Under the pieces are notes generated by a model. The model did not search any database. It saw only the letters and a list, made by a program, of their open reading frames with translations, and was not told where the DNA came from. From Lachnospiraceae bacterium (GTDB lineage: Bacteria; Bacillota; Clostridia; Lachnospirales; Lachnospiraceae), in the NCBI GenBank assembly GCA_900754855.1, contig CAAEEI010000213.1:1-5114 (forward strand): DNA of 5,114 bases. The letters are read 5' to 3'. The stretch's first letter is position 1, and every line of letters begins with the position of its first letter. Positions 1-5,084 of the stretch are shown one piece after another. Position numbers and translations under genes: made by a program.

Positions 1-429
1 AATAATTATAAACTGGAGTGGAAAATCACCAATGCGAAGGGATTTACGGTGGAAGAAGGGCTCGGCATTTTTAATGGTGACATGGGGGTTATCCGACAGA
101 TCAATGCCTTTACAGAGAAAGTAACGGTTGTTTTTGATGAAAACCGTCAGGTGGAATATCCGTTTTCCAATCTGGATGAACTGGAGCTTGCCTATGCCAT
201 CACCATACATAAATCGCAGGGAAGCGAATATCCGGCAGTGGTGTTGCCGCTGCTCAGCGGCCCCCCGGTGCTGTGTAATCGGAACCTGCTTTATACTGCG
301 GTGACCCGGGCGCAGAAATGTGTCGCCATCATAGGACGACAGTCCATGGTTACCCAGATGATTCATAATGAAACGGAACAAAAACGATACACCGGACTGG
401 AAGACTGTTTAAGAGAAGGCGGACAATAA
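1..429 (+). CDS. recD2: RecD2-type ATP-dependent DNA helicase, C-terminal part (5' end outside the window)
   Basis: The reading frame is open from the first base and ends at TAA 427-429, giving 142 visible residues; a GTG at 49 is internal, since the codons before it (NNYKLEW) already read like this family. Seen: FNGDMGVI (visible residues 24-31), typical of the SH3-like insertion in RecD2 helicases; AYAITIHKSQGSE (64-76), the helicase motif V region; and LLYTAVTRAQ (96-105), motif VI with its arginine. The end, RYTGLEDCL, is also usual for the family. Known: RecD2 is a superfamily 1B 5'-3' DNA helicase found in bacteria that lack RecBC, acting in repair and fork maintenance; full proteins are about 740 residues, so roughly 80% is missing here, including the Walker A motif. 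It converges on comF 31 bp away. If the origin lies at the right end of the window, this gene is read towards it, head-on to the fork. Family call is firm; its exact cellular role is not. Confidence 0.88.
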   Translation, partial: NNYKLEWKITNAKGFTVEEGLGIFNGDMGVIRQINAFTEKVTVVFDENRQVEYPFSNLDELELAYAITIHKSQGSEYPAVVLPLLSGPPVLCNRNLLYTAVTRAQKCVAIIGRQSMVTQMIHNETEQKRYTGLEDCLREGGQ

Positions 430-460
430 AGACCGGCAGGAATGGAGACGGAAACGAAGG

Positions 461-1225
461 CTAATCGACAGATAATCCGATACAGAGGGAACAGATATGG
501 ATTCGCTTTACTCCGCCGGAAAGGAGAAGGCGGCTGCAGGCTTCCATGGTGGCTCCGGTGGTATAAATATCATCGATGAGCAGCACTGTATGCAGATGGG
601 AAACCAGAAAAGCCTGCCGGGGATTGAGGGCAAAGGCATTTTGCATATGTTTACGGCGGGCCTGCGGGCTGTAATTTTTTTGCGGCGGAGTATCGATGAT
701 ACGAAGAAGAAGATGAGGATAATAAGGGAGGTTCAATGCGGCGGACAGATCTTTTGAGAGAAGTTCGGCCTGATTGTAGCCTCTCTTTTTTTGCTTATTT
801 CGGTGTACGGGTACAGGGATAATGGCGTCAGGATGCCAGCGGAGCAGGGTGTGGCGATGTTTTTTCAACAGTTCATCAATGAAAAAAGAAGAAAGGCAGC
901 GGCGATTTTTATATTTAAAAGCCATCATGGGCGGGCGGGTGGTGTCATTATAGAGCCATAAAGCAATGCCGGAATGAAAGCTTTTGGGAAATTGCCGGCA
1001 GTCGGCACAATACTCCTGTCTGTAGTCTGTTACGGGTTTTCCACAACGGTAACAAAATGGTTCGGTAATAAAGGGAAGCGTGTTTTCGCAGGAAATACAG
1101 ATAAAAGAACCCAGCGGCAGAATCCTGTGACAGACAGGGCAATGCCGTGGGTATATTATTGGTAGAAATGTATTTTGAAGAAAAGAATGGGTTATCTTGC
1201 GTAAAGAAGTCCAGATAAGCCCCAT
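461..1225 (-). CDS. comF: ComF family protein (zinc-finger plus phosphoribosyltransferase domain)
   Basis: A 254-residue protein from ATG 1225-1223. The frame is open further up to an ATG at 1297, but that would add 24 residues overlapping the end of dut with no family resemblance; the chosen start lies 7 nt after the dut stop and gives the usual family length. No strong Shine-Dalgarno is visible (GGAAAGG is distant), so translation is probably coupled to dut. Seen: an N-terminal double zinc-binding motif with Cys29, 32, 43, 46, 58, 61, 73 and 76 in CxxC pairs; KKRGYNQ at 146-152, a ComF signature; and the PRPP-binding loop VLLIDDIYTTGAT at 214-226. Known: the B. subtilis member (ComFC) is needed for natural transformation, and the E. 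coli relative GntX/YhgH is linked to use of DNA as nutrient; the substrate is not settled. Clostridial genomes carry it without evident competence, so a role in DNA processing is inference. It is the last gene of the nrd-dut operon. Confidence 0.85.
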   Translation of the reverse strand: MGLIWTSLRKITHSFLQNTFLPIIYPRHCPVCHRILPLGSFICISCENTLPFITEPFCYRCGKPVTDYRQEYCADCRQFPKSFHSGIALWLYNDTTRPPMMAFKYKNRRCLSSFFIDELLKKHRHTLLRWHPDAIIPVPVHRNKQKKRGYNQAELLSKDLSAALNLPYYPHLLLRIIDTPPQKNYSPQARRKHMQNAFALNPRQAFLVSHLHTVLLIDDIYTTGATMEACSRLLLSGGVKRIHICSLCIGLSVD

Positions 1226-1232
1226 AATTCCA

Positions 1233-1667
1233 TCAGGCCTTTCCGGTACTGCCGTGACCGCCACGGTCAGGATGTTGGAGCGCGTCTGTTTCTTCAAACT
1301 GCAATGCCGGCTGATGTTTCATGATCCGGAACTGACAGATTCGATCGTTGAGATGGATTTCTGTGTCCCGTAGAGCAAAAGCAGGCATGAACCACTGATC
1401 GTGGTCGCCGCAGTAAGATTCATCAATGACGCCCATGTGATTGGTCTGTATGATTCCAAAGTTTTTAAAGGTGGAACTGCGGGGCACAACATGGGCTTCA
1501 TATCCTCTGGGAAGTTCCATGGCCACGCCCAGGGGAATCAGGGCAAATTCTCCCTTTTTTAAAACAAGATCTTCAGCCGCCCGCAGATCGATCCAGTCGG
1601 ATTTATTTTCAATGTAAGTCAGTTTTTCAATCTGATCGGAAAAATATTTGATTTTAATGGTTTCCAT
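1233..1667 (-). CDS. dut: dUTP diphosphatase (trimeric dUTPase, YncF-like)
   Basis: Hydrolyses dUTP to dUMP and diphosphate, keeping uracil out of DNA and supplying dUMP for thymidylate synthesis. The 144 residues show the five motifs of homotrimeric dUTPases in order: DLRA (27-30), PRSS (62-65), GVIDESYCGD (79-88, with the catalytic Asp82), LNDRICQFRI (106-115) and RGGHGSTG (135-142). The stretches WIDLRAAED, PLGVAMELP and EAHVVPRSST match, as I recall it, the B. subtilis chromosomal dUTPase YncF closely. Motif V has His138 where most dUTPases have the Phe that stacks on uracil; YncF also lacks it there and is reported to use a Phe from near motif III (Phe93), and Phe93 is present here. The start ATG 1667-1665 has a strong AGGAGGTG site at 7 nt. 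It lies 39 nt after nrdG and 7 nt before comF, so it is probably part of the anaerobic nucleotide operon. Family call is secure. Confidence 0.95.
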   Translation of the reverse strand: METIKIKYFSDQIEKLTYIENKSDWIDLRAAEDLVLKKGEFALIPLGVAMELPRGYEAHVVPRSSTFKNFGIIQTNHMGVIDESYCGDHDQWFMPAFALRDTEIHLNDRICQFRIMKHQPALQFEETDALQHPDRGGHGSTGKA

Positions 1668-1674
1668 GGGGAAA

Positions 1675-1682
1675 CACCTCCT
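1675..1682 (-). promoter_or_regulatory. Ribosome binding site of dut
   Basis: Minus-strand AGGAGGTG, complementary to the 16S 3' end over eight bases, 7 nt before ATG 1667. It is the strongest site in the operon and fixes the dut start. Confidence 0.85.
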
Positions 1683-1706
1683 GAAATAAAAATCTGTAGT
1701 CGTTGA

Positions 1707-2177
1707 TTAGTCCAGGGTGAGGATTCTCTGGTTGCTGCTTCCTCGAAACGGAAGAGTCAGATCCCGAAGAGACTCCACATAAGGGCCGTCAATGAGCTGA
1801 TTGGTCACGGACAACAGTTTGCCAATGCCAGGATTCTCTTTGGCCATCTCAAGCAGATCCTCATAGACATATCCGGTGTAGGTGATGACGTTTCCGCCTA
1901 CGGCACGGACCATCCGGCCAAGGGCAGCCAGAGGTTCAGGTTGACAAAATGGCTCTCCACCGGAAAAAGTGATGCCGGTGAGGAGTGGATTTTGCCGATA
2001 TTGCTGAAAAATATAATCAATGTTTTCTATATAACCATCTTGAAAAGAATGTGTCTGTGGGTTATGGCATCCTTCACAGTGGTGAGGACATCCCTGAACA
2101 AATACCACAAAACGAAGACCCGGTCCGTCAACGATCGATTCTTCCACCAGTCCGCTGAGTCGTAATTCAGATACCAT
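1707..2177 (-). CDS. nrdG: Anaerobic ribonucleoside-triphosphate reductase activating protein (radical SAM)
   Basis: Radical SAM activase that uses a [4Fe-4S] cluster and S-adenosylmethionine to place a radical on the glycine of class III ribonucleotide reductase. The 156 residues are the usual length. Seen: the cluster motif C30-PHH-C34-EG-C37 (CX3CX2C); the preceding GPGLRFVVFVQGC, typical of NrdG and PflA-type activases; FSGGEP (71-76), the SAM-binding motif; and RGSSNQR near the end, conserved in NrdG. The start ATG 2177-2175 is fixed by an in-frame TAA two codons upstream. It overlaps the end of the preceding 51-codon gene by 11 nt and has only a weak AGGA 11 nt upstream, which suggests translational coupling. 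That coupling would tie NrdG output to the small protein holding the radical glycine, its inferred substrate. Family and function are secure. Confidence 0.95.
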   Translation of the reverse strand: MVSELRLSGLVEESIVDGPGLRFVVFVQGCPHHCEGCHNPQTHSFQDGYIENIDYIFQQYRQNPLLTGITFSGGEPFCQPEPLAALGRMVRAVGGNVITYTGYVYEDLLEMAKENPGIGKLLSVTNQLIDGPYVESLRDLTLPFRGSSNQRILTLD

Positions 2178-2322
2178 GTTTTACACGATCCTGTTCTTCA
2201 GCTTTTTTTGCATTATTGAACCGGTCAATGGTGCCCACCAGATAACCGGTGATTCTGCGGATACGATCAAAATCAACATCTTTTCCGATAGTATTTTTTT
2301 CCATTACTGTTTTGTTTAACAT
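2167..2322 (-). CDS. Separate C-terminal glycyl-radical segment of class III ribonucleotide reductase (51 aa)
   Basis: A small protein whose residues 20-49 match the extreme C terminus of full-length NrdD. RITGYLVG (23-30), then DRF and NNAKKAEEQDRVKH (36-49), align with E. coli NrdD RVCGYLG, then PFNAGKQEEVKRRVKH. In E. coli the glycine of CGYLG is the radical site (Gly681), so Gly26 here is the expected radical residue. The main NrdD encoded upstream lacks this segment. The start is ATG 2322-2320, with AAGGAG 7 nt upstream; a longer frame opens at 2442, but the extra 40 residues are out-of-frame nrdD codons without family likeness. It begins 29 nt after the nrdD stop in a different frame and overlaps nrdG by 11 nt. 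Residues 1-18 resemble nothing I recognise. Inferred role: it docks into NrdD as the radical-bearing subunit, comparable in principle with YfiD/GrcA rescuing pyruvate formate-lyase. A spare radical domain is ruled out unless another full NrdD exists elsewhere in the genome. Confidence 0.88.
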   Translation of the reverse strand: MLNKTVMEKNTIGKDVDFDRIRRITGYLVGTIDRFNNAKKAEEQDRVKHGI

Positions 2323-2329
2323 AACAATT

Positions 2330-2335
2330 CTCCTT
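2330..2335 (-). promoter_or_regulatory. Ribosome binding site of the 51-codon glycyl-radical gene
   Basis: Minus-strand AAGGAG within GAAAGGAGAA, 7 nt before ATG 2322. It lies wholly in the gap after the nrdD stop, and is the main evidence that the small protein is started independently and is not made by frameshift or readthrough. Confidence 0.85.
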
Positions 2336-2351
2336 TCGCCTTTGCAGGGGT

Positions 2352-4610
2352 TCATGCCTTGATCGGTGGTACGTCCGGGTATTTTTTCTGGAGTTCTTTT
2401 AATTTTTCCAGAGAGATGCCTTCTCCGGCACGCCGACCACAACGAGGGCAGACATCGTTAATGACTCCAGTATAACCGCAAATTGGATCCCGGTCAACAG
2501 GATGATTAATGGAACCGTAACCAATTCCCTGTTCTTTCATATAACGAATGATGGATTCGAAGGCCGGAAGGTTCAGGCTGGTGTCGCCATCCAGTTCCAC
2601 ATAACTGATGTGTCCGGCGTTGGTCAGGGCGTGATAAGGGGCTTCCAGTTCGATCTTGCGGTAAGCCTTGATCGGGTAGTATACCGGGATATGGAAAGAG
2701 TTGGTATAATAGTCCCGGTCGGTGATGCCGGCGATCTCTCCATATTTTTTGCGGTCCATTTTGACGAAACGGCCGCTTAATCCTTCGGCAGGGGTAGCCA
2801 GCAGCGTAAAATTCAGGCCGGTTTTTTCCGACTCTTCATCCAGCTTCCGGCGCATGTGGCTGATGATGGCCAGCCCCAGTTCCTGCGCCTGCTCGCTTTC
2901 ACCGTGATGTTTGCCAATCAGCGCTTTTAACGTCTCCGCCAGACCGATGAAACCGATACTCAGTGTGCCATGTTTTAATACTTCTCCGATGGTATCATCA
3001 ATGGAAAGTTTCTCTGAATCGATCCAGATTCCCTGCGCCATCAGGAAAGGATAATTTCGCACTTTTCGCTCAGACTGAATCTTAAAACGATGCAGGAGCT
3101 GACGGATAACCAGATCCATCATATCGTCCAGTTTCTGGTAAAAAACAGAAAGGTTGCCGTGGGCTTCTATGCCCAGACGGGGAAGATTGATGGAGGTAAA
3201 ACTGAGATTACCGCGGCCGAAGGTAGTCTGGCGGTCAGGGTCGTGGTGATTGCCCAGTACTCTGGTCCGGCATCCCATATAGGCAACTTCCGTGTCCGGA
3301 TCGCCTTCTTTATAGTAAGCAAGGTTAAACGGAGCGTCAATAAAACTGAAATTCGGGAAGAGGCGTTTTGCCGATGTGGCAATGGCCAGTTGAAATAAAT
3401 CATAGTTGGGATCGCCCGGATTATAGTTGACACCCTCTTTTACTTTAAAAATCTGCACAGGGAAAATCGGCGTCTCTCCGGCACCCAGTCCATCCATGGT
3501 GGACTCCAGCAGATTGCGGATAACCATACGTCCTTCCGGCGAGGTGTCTGTACCATAGTTGATCGAAGAGAACGGAACCTGCGCGCCGGCGCGGGAATGC
3601 ATGGTGTTCAGATTGTGAATCAGAGACTGCATGGCCTGCCGGGTCAGTTCTTCCGTATATTCCATGGCCTGTCCGACGCAGAAGCGATGCAGCTCGTTCA
3701 GATGTTCATTAAGATCGTCTGCAAGGGGAAGAGAACAAAGTTCTTCAAAGAAAATGTCTTCTTTTCCCATTTTCAGCGGAGCGGACAGAGAATGGCGGAT
3801 CACTTTTTCCAGTGTGGCGGCCTTCTCATGAGGATAACCCAGACGGACGATCACATAGGAGCGCAGCGCCTTAAAATATTCCTTCGTGTAGGTCTTGGAA
3901 ACGCCTTCCGCCATGGCGTAATCAAAGTTTGGAAGGCTCTGGCCGCCGTGCATTTCATTCTGATTGGCCTGAATCACGATGCAGGCGAGCGCGGCATAGG
4001 TGATGATGGACTGCGGCTCTCTGACATAACCGTGACCGGTGGAAAAACCATGTCTGAACAGACGGATCAGGTCGATCTGACAGCAGGTTTCGGTCAGCAT
4101 GTAAAAGTCCATATCGTGAATGTGGATGTCGCCGTTGGTATGGGCATCGGCAATCTCCCGGGGAAGGACATAGTTGGAGATGAAATACTTGGATCCTTCC
4201 GAACCGTAGCGGAGCATGGTACCCATGGAAGTATCTCCGTCGATATTGGCATTTTCCCTTTTGATATTTTCCGACTTGGCGCTGGAATAGGTCAGACGTT
4301 CATAAATATTCATCAGATCAAATTCCGTGCTTCGGATCTTGGCGTGTTCTGCTCTATATAAAATATAAGCTTTTGCCGTGGAGGCAAAATCATAACGGAT
4401 GAGCATGGCTTCCACAATATCCTGCACCTGTTCCACAGAAGGAACGTCCACATTTTTCACCGCATCGCAAACCTTCTGGGTAACATAAGAAAGGTCCGCC
4501 GGGGAAAGGTGATCATCGGAAGCAAGGCTGGCCCGGTGAATCGCATTTAAAATTTTAATGGAATCAAAAGGAACCAGCTCACCGTTACGCTTTTGAATCT
4601 GTTTTTCCAT
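2352..4610 (-). CDS. nrdD: Anaerobic (class III) ribonucleoside-triphosphate reductase, large chain lacking the glycyl-radical tail
   Basis: Reduces ribonucleoside triphosphates to dNTPs without oxygen. Of 752 residues, about 1-95 form an ATP-cone (KRNGELVPFDSIKI near the start), the allosteric site that senses ATP and dATP. The barrel follows, with GDIHIHDMDFY (160-170), Cys176-Cys177 (one of them the expected first active-site cysteine), FSSINYGTDTS (347-357) and MGCRTRVLG (445-453), where Cys447 is the likely thiyl-radical residue. Near the end, DPICGYTG and CPRCGR (708-726) mark the zinc site, with Cys711, 721 and 724; the fourth usual cysteine is Asp708. The protein then ends in an unfamiliar tail (727-752) and stops, without the CGYLG-type radical motif that closes normal NrdD; that motif is encoded by the next gene. 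The start ATG 4610 has AAAGGAG 10 nt upstream. Two NrdR boxes and a promoter precede it. Family certain; the split architecture is what the sequence shows. Confidence 0.95.
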   Translation of the reverse strand: MEKQIQKRNGELVPFDSIKILNAIHRASLASDDHLSPADLSYVTQKVCDAVKNVDVPSVEQVQDIVEAMLIRYDFASTAKAYILYRAEHAKIRSTEFDLMNIYERLTYSSAKSENIKRENANIDGDTSMGTMLRYGSEGSKYFISNYVLPREIADAHTNGDIHIHDMDFYMLTETCCQIDLIRLFRHGFSTGHGYVREPQSIITYAALACIVIQANQNEMHGGQSLPNFDYAMAEGVSKTYTKEYFKALRSYVIVRLGYPHEKAATLEKVIRHSLSAPLKMGKEDIFFEELCSLPLADDLNEHLNELHRFCVGQAMEYTEELTRQAMQSLIHNLNTMHSRAGAQVPFSSINYGTDTSPEGRMVIRNLLESTMDGLGAGETPIFPVQIFKVKEGVNYNPGDPNYDLFQLAIATSAKRLFPNFSFIDAPFNLAYYKEGDPDTEVAYMGCRTRVLGNHHDPDRQTTFGRGNLSFTSINLPRLGIEAHGNLSVFYQKLDDMMDLVIRQLLHRFKIQSERKVRNYPFLMAQGIWIDSEKLSIDDTIGEVLKHGTLSIGFIGLAETLKALIGKHHGESEQAQELGLAIISHMRRKLDEESEKTGLNFTLLATPAEGLSGRFVKMDRKKYGEIAGITDRDYYTNSFHIPVYYPIKAYRKIELEAPYHALTNAGHISYVELDGDTSLNLPAFESIIRYMKEQGIGYGSINHPVDRDPICGYTGVINDVCPRCGRRAGEGISLEKLKELQKKYPDVPPIKA

Positions 4611-4620
4611 AAGTATAGAA

Positions 4621-4627
4621 CTCCTTT
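4621..4627 (-). promoter_or_regulatory. Ribosome binding site of nrdD
   Basis: Minus-strand AAAGGAG, 10 nt before ATG 4610. It fits the family-typical N terminus (ATP-cone beginning a few residues in). Confidence 0.8.
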
Positions 4628-4645
4628 AATATATGATGTAGAAAA

Positions 4646-4661
4646 ACGCAATATATTGTGA
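4646..4661. promoter_or_regulatory. NrdR box proximal to nrdD
   Basis: ACGCAATATATTGTGA, a near-perfect palindrome around CAATATATTG that fits the NrdR consensus acaCwAtATaTwGtgt. NrdR is the zinc/ATP-cone repressor of ribonucleotide reductase operons; binding here would lower nrdD expression when dATP is plentiful. Its partner box starts 31 bp further out, three helical turns away. Confidence 0.85.
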
Positions 4662-4676
4662 CTGGATAAAATAAAA

Positions 4677-4692
4677 ACACTATATAATGCGT
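4677..4692. promoter_or_regulatory. NrdR box distal to nrdD
   Basis: ACACTATATAATGCGT matches the NrdR consensus at 14 of 16 positions. With the 4646 box it forms the paired, in-phase arrangement that NrdR uses for cooperative binding. It lies just downstream of the predicted -10 of the nrdD promoter, where a bound repressor would block initiation or clearance. Confidence 0.8.
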
Positions 4693-4702
4693 GCGTAAGA
4701 AC

Positions 4703-4731
4703 ATAGTACCACCGAACATCTGTTTTATCAA
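4703..4731 (-). promoter_or_regulatory. Probable sigma-A promoter of the nrdD operon
   Basis: On the minus strand, TTGATA (4731-4726) and TACTAT (4708-4703) are separated by 17 bp. Transcription would start near 4696, giving a leader of roughly 85 nt that contains both NrdR boxes. Found by inspection only; the -35 differs from consensus at two positions and the -10 at one. Confidence 0.6.
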
Positions 4732-4773
4732 GAGGAATTAGTTGTTGCTTTTTTGAGAAAAACAGGAGGAGCA

Positions 4774-4914
4774 TTGTCTGACAATAAGAGGCAGAAAGAA
4801 GAATTGCCAGATTTGTTTATAACTCAGCATATCTCGTCAAGTTATCCACAATATTGGCGGGGAAGTGAAAAGAAGGAAAAGAGGGTGAATTTAAGGGATT
4901 TATCAACAGAATAG
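4774..4914 (+). CDS. Doubtful 46-codon open frame with TTG start
   Basis: TTG 4774 follows AGGAGGA with 4 nt between, and the frame runs to TAG 4912-4914, giving 46 residues rich in charged ones (begins SDNKRQKEELPDLF, ends VNLRDLSTE). The same frame is open from 4696, with another TTG at 4753. No domain, signal peptide or membrane segment is visible, and I recognise no family. Against it: the start is not ATG, the frame runs through a DnaA box and a purine strip whose composition alone could keep it open and mimic the ribosome binding site, and no well-spaced promoter precedes it. Listed because the ribosome binding site is as good as those of the real genes here. Confidence 0.15.
   Translation: MSDNKRQKEELPDLFITQHISSSYPQYWRGSEKKEKRVNLRDLSTE
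4842..4850 (+). promoter_or_regulatory. DnaA box, exact consensus
   Basis: TTATCCACA. It is followed at once by ATATTGGCGGGG and a purine-rich strip, so it could be the box that borders an unwinding region. Confidence 0.75.
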
Positions 4915-4921
4915 TGGGAAG

Positions 4922-4939
4922 TTATCCACATTATCCACA
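4922..4939 (+). promoter_or_regulatory. Tandem pair of exact DnaA boxes
   Basis: Two TTATCCACA 9-mers abut with no base between them, both on the + strand. Such close, same-direction spacing suits cooperative loading of neighbouring DnaA molecules. Confidence 0.8.
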
Positions 4940-5055
4940 GGAAAAAGTGGATTTTGTGGATAGAGTATGCACAACAAAAATAAGCGGATGAACCAGGGGA
5001 AACCCAGGAAGAGAAAAGAGTTTTTAAAGTTTCCCTGTTTTCCCGGAGAAAAATA

Positions 5056-5084
5056 TTGACGACAGCTTTCTGGTATGGTATATT
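5056..5084 (+). promoter_or_regulatory. Strong rightward sigma-A promoter, probably for dnaA or rpmH beyond the edge
   Basis: TTGACG (5056-5061), a 17-bp spacer and TATATT (5079-5084), with TGG directly before the -10 as an extended -10 element. Five of six bases match consensus in each hexamer. Transcription would start near 5091 and leave the window. The driven gene is unseen; dnaA or rpmH is inferred from the adjacent DnaA boxes. Confidence 0.65.

Larger units (their letters stand above)
4842..4963. other. oriC: DnaA-box cluster, probable chromosomal replication origin (oriC) or part of it
   Basis: Three exact TTATCCACA boxes on the + strand (4842-4850, 4922-4930, 4931-4939), one + strand box with one mismatch (TTATCAACA, 4900-4908) and one minus-strand box with one mismatch (CTATCCACA, 4963-4955). 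Chance would rarely give more than one exact 9-mer in 120 bp. The cluster sits in a gene-free stretch with AT-rich DNA on its right and a strong outward promoter, as in Firmicute origins beside dnaA. The neighbouring operon is read away from it, as expected for leading-strand genes. The alternative is a DnaA-controlled regulatory or titration site for nrdD; dnaA itself is not in the window. Confidence 0.75.

Noticed and set aside
1226..1297. ComF start at ATG 1297
   Set aside because: It would overlap the dut end by about 60 nt and add residues unlike the family; ATG 1225 gives the usual length and a start just after the dut stop.
2320..2356. Programmed frameshift or stop readthrough joining nrdD to the radical segment
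   Set aside because: Readthrough of TGA 2354-2352 meets TAA after about 11 codons, no slippery run is visible at the stop, and the small gene has its own start and ribosome binding site.
2323..2442. Longer version of the 51-codon gene starting at 2442
   Set aside because: The added 40 residues are out-of-frame nrdD codons with no NrdD likeness, and the ATG at 2322 has the strong AAGGAG site.
3597..4361. Open frame of 254 codons on the + strand, opposite nrdD
   Set aside because: It lies wholly antisense to well-conserved nrdD codons, has no family likeness and no good ribosome binding site; long mirror frames are common opposite strongly coding DNA.
4656..4688. Rightward promoter with TATAAT at 4683-4688
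   Set aside because: The TATAAT is part of the distal NrdR palindrome, and the nearest -35-like TTGTGA is 21 bp away, too far for a usual promoter.
4547..4774. Minus-strand frame of 75 codons overlapping the nrdD start
   Set aside because: It runs through the nrdD promoter, both NrdR boxes and the nrdD ribosome binding site, and its residues resemble nothing.
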